Part shown: positions 1 through 4,587 of the stretch, in pieces
How the letters are laid out: each line of letters opens with the position of its first letter
Position numbering within the stretch: the first letter of the stretch is position 1
Assembly (NCBI GenBank): GCA_041623475.1
Contig: JBFJWU010000212.1
Span: forward strand, 1 to 6,133
Direction of reading: 5' to 3'
Length of the DNA: 6,133 nucleotides
Source of the DNA: JBFJWU01 sp041623475 [NCBI: bacterium]
Lineage (GTDB): Bacteria; J088
Position numbers and translations under genes: made by a program
The notes under the pieces: generated by a model
The model's database searches: none
What the model saw: the letters and a program-made list of their open reading frames with translations, nothing else
What the model was told of the DNA's origin: nothing

Positions 1-67
1 CACGAGCGGTATGGCTGAGTTGCTCCCAGGCAGGATCCGGCAATTCCAATTGAACATTGCCCTCCAT
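1..67 (-). CDS. Start of an unidentified leftward gene (truncated by the window)
   Basis: Reading leftward from an ATG at 67-65, 22 codons stay open to the window edge: MEGNVQLELPDPAWEQLSHT followed by Ala-Arg. The piece is too short to assign a family. The case for a real start is upstream context: no Shine-Dalgarno is present, but a sigma70-like promoter (GTGACA, 17-bp spacer, CAGAAT) ends 7 nt before the ATG, as in a leaderless transcript. A competing ATG at 84-82 in another minus frame is also open to the edge and cannot be excluded from so little sequence. Divergent from the 373-aa gene to its right. Confidence 0.35.
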   Translation of the reverse strand, partial: MEGNVQLELPDPAWEQLSHTAR

Positions 68-74
68 ATCAAAA

Positions 75-103
75 ATTCTGCCATAACAAAGATTCTTTGT
101 CAC
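75..103 (-). promoter_or_regulatory. Candidate leftward sigma70-type promoter
   Basis: On the minus strand GTGACA (103-98, five of six matches to TTGACA) is separated by exactly 17 bp from CAGAAT (80-75, four of six matches to TATAAT). The -10 box ends 7 nt before the ATG at 67, so the transcript would start at or next to the start codon. The spacer carries the palindrome at 86-100. Confidence 0.4.
86..100. promoter_or_regulatory. Perfect 15-bp palindrome, candidate operator
   Basis: ACAAAGA-T-TCTTTGT is a perfect inverted repeat (7+1+7). It lies inside the -35/-10 spacer of the candidate leftward promoter, where a bound dimeric regulator would block RNA polymerase. It is too short-looped to be an RNA hairpin. 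The regulator is unknown; the palindrome does not resemble the operators in front of the tetR gene at 2010. Confidence 0.35.
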
Positions 104-257
104 AACTGCCCCCAGATCAGGCAGATTTCGCAGACCTTTTCGACGCATCGCAGCAAATCTGTTATCACATTAATTACCGAAAAAGCTTTGTGGTGGGGGC
201 TGGCAATCTTGGTTGGACAGGTTATCTACGGGCACATCAACGCTCGTTTCGTTTGAT

Positions 258-1379
258 ATGTTTTTCTCGGCAGAATCATGGGTCCAGGCCCCGTTTCTTC
301 AGGAAGTAACGGGACAAATGTTGTTCGAGCTGATGAAGGCGATCCGCGAAGCGTCGCTGAGTGGCTCGATGGAATGTTCTGTCGGCGGCGGAACCGTCTT
401 GATGGTCCACTTTGAAGCAGGCCGCCCCCTGGACGATCCTAAGAAGATTTCCGGATTGGTCCATCTGGAATCGATTGTCCTGGCGTGGATGCCGAGAAAA
501 GCGTCGGAGGACCAGACAGACTCCAGCCTGGACGACCGCCAGCGCAAACTGCGGGCGTTGGAATCATTCTCGATCGAATGCGCCAAGGCGCTGTTTCAGG
601 ACGAGCCACGCGCCAGTGCCGACGGGAACTGGCTTGCATTGCTGCACTCTGGCGACGTGCTTGTTAATTCGCACGAGGATTCTGAATTACCCGGGGTCAG
701 TACTGTGGCAGGTATGGTTGCACAGATCAATGGTGCGTTCAAGGATATCTTTGCTGACCGTCCGCTCCTGCGCGCAACCGTCGACTTTAGCGGGCGCCGC
801 ATCGGGTACGAAACCGTTCGTGGCAACTGGCGCCTGATCTACAACATCGACGAAAATCTGCAGAAACTTGTCCCCGATGTCTGTGGCAACCTGGATGATG
901 TACTTGTTGAATCGGGCGCTGATGAACTGGAAGATGCCCATAACCTGGAATCACGTGTTACCGTCGATCGCGACACCGATTACCTGAAATTTCGCCCCGA
1001 CAAGTACAACGAGACCGAAAGTGCAATTCGGATGGGACTGGACGCGTCGCAAATCGAATGGGACCAGATCTGGTTTCGATATGCCGACAAGGTTGTTTGC
1101 TCGATCGACAAGTCCGGTGAACAGAAGCAGGAAGTCGGAGGTGCCGTGGAAACACTGGTCCAGACCGTCAACCTGGGCATGACACCGCTTGTCGGCTATG
1201 GCCCGTCCAACGCAGTTTTTCACGCCCCGGGAACGACCCTGTGGATGCATTTCATGTCACCCCTGGCGTTCTGGGTGACACGGTTCGAATCAGATGACAC
1301 GATCTGGCGCGAAACGGCGTTTACGACATTTGAAATTGGAGCCCATGCCCTGGAAACCAATTTCGGAGAATCGCTCTAG
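258..1379 (+). CDS. Hypothetical protein, 373 aa, function unknown
   Basis: I do not recognise the family. The product is a soluble, acidic-looking protein with no signal peptide and no transmembrane stretch. Visible points: a predicted amphipathic helix early on (around QMLFELMKAIREASL), a Gly-rich turn (SVGGGTVLM), an acidic segment in the middle (VESGADELEDAHNLE) and an aromatic-rich C-terminus (LWMHFMSPLAFWVTRFESDD). There are four scattered cysteines and no CxxC. Start choice is uncertain. The frame is open from a TTG at 213; ATG 258 is the first ATG and gives a plausible N-terminus (MFFSAESWVQAPFL) but lacks a Shine-Dalgarno. ATG 318 is preceded by AGGAAG at 301-306, 11 nt away, and would give 353 aa. 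The stop lies only 7 bp from the convergent tetR stop. Long continuous frame and normal codon use make it a real gene; its role is unknown. Confidence 0.8.
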   Translation: MFFSAESWVQAPFLQEVTGQMLFELMKAIREASLSGSMECSVGGGTVLMVHFEAGRPLDDPKKISGLVHLESIVLAWMPRKASEDQTDSSLDDRQRKLRALESFSIECAKALFQDEPRASADGNWLALLHSGDVLVNSHEDSELPGVSTVAGMVAQINGAFKDIFADRPLLRATVDFSGRRIGYETVRGNWRLIYNIDENLQKLVPDVCGNLDDVLVESGADELEDAHNLESRVTVDRDTDYLKFRPDKYNETESAIRMGLDASQIEWDQIWFRYADKVVCSIDKSGEQKQEVGGAVETLVQTVNLGMTPLVGYGPSNAVFHAPGTTLWMHFMSPLAFWVTRFESDDTIWRETAFTTFEIGAHALETNFGESL

Positions 1380-1392
1380 CCTGGGCTCAGGC
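1379..1392. terminator. Small GC-rich hairpin across the two convergent stop codons
   Basis: GCCTG-GGCT-CAGGC forms a 5-bp GC-rich stem with a 4-nt loop. It overlaps the last base of the TAG stop of the rightward gene and the TGA stop of the leftward tetR gene. Neither side has a T-tract, so it is not a classical intrinsic terminator. It may act as a weak bidirectional end or 3'-end stabiliser. Short stems of this size also arise by chance. Confidence 0.25.
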
Positions 1393-2010
1393 ACCGATCC
1401 CCCTCAATAGCGCCAGCGAACAAACTCGAACCAGGTCTCGAATTGAGGCCGTCGATTCGCCGTTGACCGGCACCAGGCCATCAACGACCAGGTTGGCCAA
1501 GCCGTGCACCATTGACCAGGATGGCAGCGCGATCTCGGCCGGATCGCCCGCGCGATATTGCCCCGAATCCTGGCCCTGCCGAATCGCCTGCACCAGCATT
1601 CCAAAGGCACTGGAATCAGATAAGCCATCCGATCCACTGATGATCAGGCCAATCCGTGGTCCGAACATCAACCGAAACCGGTTTGGATACTCGACCGCAA
1701 AGTGGACGTAACTCGTACCCAGTGCGATACTTCTCTCCTGTTCGTCGGCGAACTCGTCGCCGAGGATCTGCGCCATTCGCATCGCCATCAGGGCGAAGCC
1801 GTTTTCCGCAACTGCCAACAGCAGTGCGTCCTTGTTTTCAAAATGTCTGTACGGCGCAGTCTGGGACACACCGGCATCCCGGGCAACCGCGCGAAGGGAC
1901 AGCTGATCGGCACCCCGTTGGTCGATGGCTTGCTCAGCCGCCTCGATCAATGCGCGTCGCAAATCGCCGTGGTGATAGCTGTCGTGGTTGCCTGTCGTGT
2001 TGCCTGCCAT
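1387..2010 (-). CDS. TetR/AcrR-family transcriptional repressor with WHG-like C-terminal domain
   Basis: A 207-aa one-component regulator, the usual TetR length. The N-terminal DNA-binding domain covers about residues 15-62. It opens with the family-typical YHHGDLRRALIEAA, and the helix-turn-helix is SLRAVARDAGVSQTAPYRHF (38-57) followed by NKDALLLAVAENGF. The C-terminal ligand/dimer domain contains WSMVHGLANLVVDG at 165-178, the signature of the WHG (TetR_C_33-type) domain. It is transcribed divergently from the thioredoxin-like/carotenoid oxygenase operon. Two palindromes in the 89-bp gap, one covering its own -10 box, predict that it represses both itself and that operon. The ATG at 2010 has no Shine-Dalgarno; a -10 box (TACAAT) ends 8 nt upstream, suggesting a leaderless mRNA. 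The ligand cannot be read from the sequence; a hydrophobic carotenoid-related compound is a guess from the neighbours. Confidence 0.93.
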   Translation of the reverse strand: MAGNTTGNHDSYHHGDLRRALIEAAEQAIDQRGADQLSLRAVARDAGVSQTAPYRHFENKDALLLAVAENGFALMAMRMAQILGDEFADEQERSIALGTSYVHFAVEYPNRFRLMFGPRIGLIISGSDGLSDSSAFGMLVQAIRQGQDSGQYRAGDPAEIALPSWSMVHGLANLVVDGLVPVNGESTASIRDLVRVCSLALLRGIGA

Positions 2011-2012
2011 AA

Positions 2013-2027
2013 GTTGACATTGTAAAC
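2013..2027. promoter_or_regulatory. Operator site 1 for the TetR-type repressor (predicted)
   Basis: GTTGAC-ATT-GTAAAC is an inverted repeat with one mismatch. It matches the second site (2055-2069) at 11 of 12 half-site positions with the same 3-bp centre. It contains the -10 box of the leftward tetR promoter (TACAAT, 2024-2019) and the -35 box of the rightward promoter (TTGACA, 2014-2019). One bound dimer would therefore silence both directions. Confidence 0.65.
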
Positions 2028-2042
2028 ATTTGCAGCTAGACT
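2014..2042 (+). promoter_or_regulatory. Rightward promoter of the thioredoxin-like/carotenoid oxygenase operon
   Basis: TTGACA (2014-2019, consensus -35) is followed after exactly 17 bp by TAGACT (2037-2042, four of six matches to TATAAT). Transcription would begin near 2049, giving a leader of about 50 nt before the GTG at 2100. The -35 lies within operator site 1, and operator site 2 lies just past the predicted start point. Confidence 0.6.
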
Positions 2043-2047
2043 GGCCA
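2019..2047 (-). promoter_or_regulatory. Leftward promoter of the tetR gene
   Basis: On the minus strand TGGCCA (2047-2042, four of six matches to TTGACA) is spaced 17 bp from TACAAT (2024-2019, five of six matches to TATAAT). The -10 ends 8 nt before the tetR ATG at 2010, so the start point falls at or beside the A of the start codon. It almost completely overlaps the rightward promoter on the other strand, so the two cannot both be occupied by polymerase at once. Confidence 0.55.
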
Positions 2048-2054
2048 GCAGGAT

Positions 2055-2069
2055 GTTGACAACGTCAAC
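2055..2069. promoter_or_regulatory. Operator site 2 for the TetR-type repressor (predicted)
   Basis: GTTGAC-AAC-GTCAAC is a perfect 6+3+6 palindrome. Its centre lies 42 bp from that of site 1, four turns of B-DNA, so two dimers would sit on the same face. It is just downstream of the predicted rightward transcription start, where a bound repressor would act as a block to initiation or early elongation. Confidence 0.65.
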
Positions 2070-2088
2070 TTGGGCACGACATCCAACC

Positions 2089-2094
2089 AGGGAG
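2089..2094 (+). promoter_or_regulatory. Ribosome binding site that decides the GTG start at 2100
   Basis: AGGGAG lies 5 nt before GTG 2100. The frame is open further upstream to a TTG at 2070, but that codon has no Shine-Dalgarno and touches operator 2. The GTG also puts a proper signal peptide at the N-terminus. Confidence 0.7.
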
Positions 2095-2099
2095 TAACC

Positions 2100-2768
2100 G
2101 TGCAAACCAATTCAGCAGATCAATTTCTCAGATCGTTCCTGGTCTGTGCCGCAATCGCCCTTAATGCGGGCATCGCGACTGCAACAACAAATGGCCCCAC
2201 CGTTGGCCAGGCTGTCCCCGAATTCGAATTCGAGGACATCGTCGGCACCCAGGCAAAGTCACAGGACTACGGGGACCGGATTCGAGTCTACACCTACGCG
2301 GACAAGGACAGCTCCGAACGCCTGACGGCCTGGATGGACGAGGCCGGCAAGACCGTATTGCAACGCTACCCGGCTGCGCGAATCGCGCATATCAATTTTG
2401 CAGATGTTCGCGCAGTACCACGGATGTTCCGCGGTATCGTTGAACCAATTCTCCGGCGAATCAACCGCAATGCCATGGAAGATCTTTCCGAATCTTACGC
2501 CGAACGCGGATTGGAATTGTCTGACGACAATATTTCGTTTCATCTGATTCCGGATTGGTCCGGGGCATACGCCAATCTGTTCGGGCTTGACGGTGGCGAG
2601 CGATTTATTGCCTGGATCGAGTCGCAGGGCCAGATCCACGCCGTATTGCCAGAAGGAACGCCGGAAATTGAATCAGAATATGTCCGCGTATTTAACCAAC
2701 TATTGGATGCCGATTCCGCAGCGCCTGCGGTGACTGAATCGTCAACCACTGTGACTGGAGGTCCGTAG
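2100..2768 (+). CDS. Exported thioredoxin-fold-like protein without redox cysteines
   Basis: A 222-aa protein from the GTG at 2100. Residues 1-28 look like a Sec signal peptide: a charged start with Arg11, a hydrophobic core (FLVCAAIALNAGIA) and an ATA cleavage motif before Thr29, which predicts a periplasmic location. The mature part begins like redoxin domains (VGQAVPEFEFEDIVG, residues 35-49). It ends with a strand-turn-helix region (WSGAYANLFGLDGGERFIAW, 153-172, then QGQIHAVLPEGTPE) resembling the second half of a thioredoxin/peroxiredoxin fold. No CxxC is present, and the only cysteine (Cys16) is inside the signal peptide, so thiol redox chemistry is excluded; a binding or structural role is more likely. 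The fold assignment is by eye and tentative. The Cys is not a lipobox (FLVC). It is first in an operon with the carotenoid oxygenase (1-bp gap) and is presumably controlled by the divergent TetR protein. Confidence 0.8.
   Translation: MQTNSADQFLRSFLVCAAIALNAGIATATTNGPTVGQAVPEFEFEDIVGTQAKSQDYGDRIRVYTYADKDSSERLTAWMDEAGKTVLQRYPAARIAHINFADVRAVPRMFRGIVEPILRRINRNAMEDLSESYAERGLELSDDNISFHLIPDWSGAYANLFGLDGGERFIAWIESQGQIHAVLPEGTPEIESEYVRVFNQLLDADSAAPAVTESSTTVTGGP
2756..2762 (+). promoter_or_regulatory. Ribosome binding site of the carotenoid oxygenase gene
   Basis: TGGAGGT lies 7 nt before the ATG at 2770, near-ideal spacing. It is inside the last codons of the preceding gene, so ribosomes finishing that gene would stop right at the new start. 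This indicates translational coupling. Confidence 0.75.
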
Positions 2769-2769
2769 T

Positions 2770-4203
2770 ATGTTTGGGGGATTCCTGAAGCCGAAACCAC
2801 GACAGGATGCAGCCTGGGTGCGGGGCATGCAGCCACGTTTTGACGAGGAAAAGATTGCCAGTATCTCGCGAATTGATGGCAAGTTACCTGTGGACCTGAA
2901 GGGCAACCTGTACCGCATTGGACCGGGCAAGCACCAGGCCGGGAAAGACCATTACCAGCATTGGTTCGATGGTGACGGAATGGTCTGCCACTTCCGGATG
3001 GATGGCCAACGGGTCAGTTTCCAGAACCGGTATGTTCGCACCCCTTGGTTTGAGCGCGAGCAGAAAGCCGGAAAATCGTTGTATATGAACTTTGGCACAC
3101 CAATGTTTGGTGGTTTGGTTAACGCTGCACGCCACCGTGCCAAGAACCCTGCCAATACCAACGCAATCATGCACAACGGCAAACTGCTGGCGCTCTGGGA
3201 AGGCGGCCGACCCTTTGCTGTGGATCCAGAGACGCTGGACACGCTGGGTGAAGAGGATTTTGGTGGTTTGCTGGGCGACAACACACTGTTTTCTGCCCAC
3301 CCCCATCACGACCCCGATACCGGGGCCATTTACAACATCGGCACGATGTTTGGCAAGGTGCCATCGCTGGCGCTCTGGAAGGTCGACAAAAACGGCCGCG
3401 GCAACAGGGTCACAAAAATTCGTATGAAACGCCCCTGCATGGTGCACGATTTTGGCTTGAGCGAGACACACGCAATTGTTATGGCAGGCCCGCTGTACCT
3501 GGAGCCCCGCAAGATGCTGGGATGCCTGTTCGGCCTGCGGTCGATGGTCGACTGCTTTACCTGGCACCCCGATGAACCCATGATCGTCTACGTCGTCGAC
3601 CGCGAAACCGGCGAACAGGTGAACCAATACGAACTTCCTGCGGGAATGGTCATTCACGTTGCCAATGCGTTTGAATCAGGCGGGGAAACGGTTGTTGACG
3701 CCGCGATATTTGACGGCGACCCGATGCTGACCGTCAAGCAGGCATTTGCAGGCGAAGCGCCCGATGCGGCCGAGGCCATCATGTACCGGGTCACCCTGCG
3801 GCGCGACGGGACCTGGAGCCGCGAACCGCTGACCGATGTGTCGATGGAATTCCCACGGACCGATGACCGCAGGACCGGCAAAGACTACAAGTATGCGTAC
3901 GGGGTAGAACTGGCTGACGGGCAGTTCCTTAGCTCACGACTGGTCAAAGCCCACACAGACGGAAGCCGAACCGAAATCCACGATTTCGGCACTGATTGCA
4001 TTGCCGGCGAACCCGTATTTGCCCCCCGCCCCGGCAGTCGCAACGAAGATGACGGCTGGCTGGTCAGCGTCGTCTACGATGCCAGTGACCACCATTCGTT
4101 TCTGGGCATTGTCCCGGCCAATGGGTTGGGCGGCTCGGACATTCGAGTTCATCTTCCGTTCCACACGCCGCTGGGATTCCACGGAAACTTCTACCCGGCG
4201 TAG
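2770..4203 (+). CDS. Carotenoid cleavage oxygenase (RPE65/ACO family, non-haem iron)
   Basis: A 477-aa protein, full length for this family of seven-bladed beta-propeller Fe(II) enzymes, which use O2 to split a double bond of carotenoids, apocarotenoids or stilbenes into two carbonyl products. All four iron-ligand histidines are in their usual contexts: His177 (SAHPHHDP), His226 (MVHDFG), His296 (VIHVANAFE) and His471 (GFHGNF). The second-shell glutamates also appear present: Glu144 (LLALWEGGRP), Glu360 (MEFPR) and Glu414 (GEPVFAPR). The N-terminal GNLYRIGPG (45-53) and DGDGMVCHFRMDG (67-79) are also typical. Before Glu144 the residue is Trp, where lignostilbene dioxygenases as I recall them carry Lys; this favours an apocarotenoid or carotenoid substrate over a stilbene. 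No signal peptide, so the enzyme is cytoplasmic, probably touching the membrane to extract its substrate. It is the second gene of the operon. The exact substrate and cleavage bond are unknown, and no carotenoid biosynthesis gene is in view. Confidence 0.95.
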   Translation: MFGGFLKPKPRQDAAWVRGMQPRFDEEKIASISRIDGKLPVDLKGNLYRIGPGKHQAGKDHYQHWFDGDGMVCHFRMDGQRVSFQNRYVRTPWFEREQKAGKSLYMNFGTPMFGGLVNAARHRAKNPANTNAIMHNGKLLALWEGGRPFAVDPETLDTLGEEDFGGLLGDNTLFSAHPHHDPDTGAIYNIGTMFGKVPSLALWKVDKNGRGNRVTKIRMKRPCMVHDFGLSETHAIVMAGPLYLEPRKMLGCLFGLRSMVDCFTWHPDEPMIVYVVDRETGEQVNQYELPAGMVIHVANAFESGGETVVDAAIFDGDPMLTVKQAFAGEAPDAAEAIMYRVTLRRDGTWSREPLTDVSMEFPRTDDRRTGKDYKYAYGVELADGQFLSSRLVKAHTDGSRTEIHDFGTDCIAGEPVFAPRPGSRNEDDGWLVSVVYDASDHHSFLGIVPANGLGGSDIRVHLPFHTPLGFHGNFYPA

Positions 4204-4299
4204 AAATGGATTTGGAACTACCGTGCCACTGGGAAAAGCAAAGCCCCTTCGGATTCCGGGCTGAACCGGGTGTCGATAAGAAAACGACATTGACACGCC

Positions 4300-4317
4300 A
4301 CAAAGACACAGAGAAGA
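4300..4317. repeat. Possible remnant of an ACAAAGACACAGAGAA-type intergenic repeat
   Basis: The word ACAAAGACACAGAGAAGA resembles purine-rich dispersed intergenic repeats built on CACAGAGA/ACAAAGACAC units that occur in many environmental bacteria. This resemblance is from memory. Only one short, partly tandem copy (ACA-AAG-ACA-CAG-AGA) is seen here, so it is a weak call. Confidence 0.2.
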
Positions 4318-4427
4318 TCAGAGACGGAACTGACGACCGGACATTGCCTTCGATCCCGACCCCACTTGGATATTGCCCAGACAAGGCGGGGAGAATTTGA
4401 ACGAGGGCGAATTATCAGTTTGACTGA

Positions 4428-4447
4428 CCGCAGGGAGCGGGTTTATT
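4428..4447 (+). terminator. Weak intrinsic-terminator-like hairpin
   Basis: CCGC-AGGGA-GCGG gives a 4-bp GC stem followed by GTTTATTT. Position and orientation suit ending transcription from the carotenoid oxygenase operon before the next gene, but it is 225 bp past the stop codon and the stem is short. Confidence 0.25.
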
Positions 4448-4550
4448 TCGACCACGCCCCCCCAGCTCAGCCGAGGGAATCTTGAGAACGACAAAAGCAC
4501 TCGGTCCCGCCAGATTGATCCAGGCAATCCCAAACGAGAATCCGGCGATC

Positions 4551-4579
4551 TTTCAAAAACGGTGACCTTCCGCTATTCT
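4551..4579 (+). promoter_or_regulatory. Candidate promoter of the tandem-CNB gene
   Basis: TTTCAA (4551-4556, three of six matches to TTGACA), a 17-bp spacer and TATTCT (4574-4579, four of six matches to TATAAT). The -10 ends 8 nt before the ATG at 4588 and no Shine-Dalgarno is present, the arrangement expected of a leaderless mRNA. Confidence 0.45.
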
Positions 4580-4587
4580 GGTCCCCA

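Larger units (their letters stand above)
68..257. other. Intergenic region between divergent genes
   Basis: No convincing coding frame. The left part holds the leftward promoter and palindrome described separately. For the rightward gene I see no good promoter: the best -10-like words are TGTTAT at 160-165 and ATTAAT at 169-174, both without a decent -35 at 16-18 bp. The stretch is more AT-rich than the genes that flank it, as expected for regulatory DNA. Confidence 0.4.
4204..4587. other. 384-bp gene-free stretch
   Basis: No credible gene in any frame; short open frames have low-complexity, non-protein-like translations. It holds a small hairpin TGTCG-N9-CGACA (4271-4289), a purine-rich word at 4300-4317 (ACAAAGACACAGAGAAGA), a weak terminator-like hairpin at 4428-4447 and, at the right end, the promoter of the tandem-CNB gene. 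A perfect TTGACA at 4290-4295 has only GAAGAT at the right distance and is not a convincing promoter. The length is unusual for this otherwise compact window. Confidence 0.5.

Noticed and set aside
213-257. TTG start at 213 for the 373-aa gene
   Set aside because: No well-placed Shine-Dalgarno and a rare start codon; ATG 258 preferred, although not proven.
1656-2012. 118-codon plus-strand frame opposite the tetR gene
   Set aside because: The minus frame gives a clear TetR protein; the plus frame is Arg/Pro-rich noise.
2056-2084. Second perfect TTGACA at 2056-2061 as a rightward promoter
   Set aside because: No acceptable -10 at 16-18 bp; the word is better explained as part of the operator palindrome.
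2070-2099. TTG start at 2070 for the exported protein
   Set aside because: No ribosome binding site; it would put ten extra polar residues before the signal peptide, and GTG 2100 has AGGGAG at 5 nt.
2139-2150. Lipoprotein cleavage site at Cys16 of the exported protein
   Set aside because: FLVC lacks the small residue needed just before Cys in a lipobox; normal signal peptidase cleavage at ATA fits better.
2884-3657. 257-codon open frame on the minus strand inside the oxygenase gene
   Set aside because: Antisense shadow of a confidently identified enzyme whose catalytic histidines are all in the plus frame; no ribosome binding site or family resemblance.
4349-4357. TTCGATCCC resembling a tRNA T-loop
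   Set aside because: No matching T-stem, acceptor stem or anticodon arm around it.
4206-4400. 64-codon frame after the oxygenase gene
   Set aside because: No ribosome binding site, low-complexity charged translation, and it lies in the repeat-like gap.
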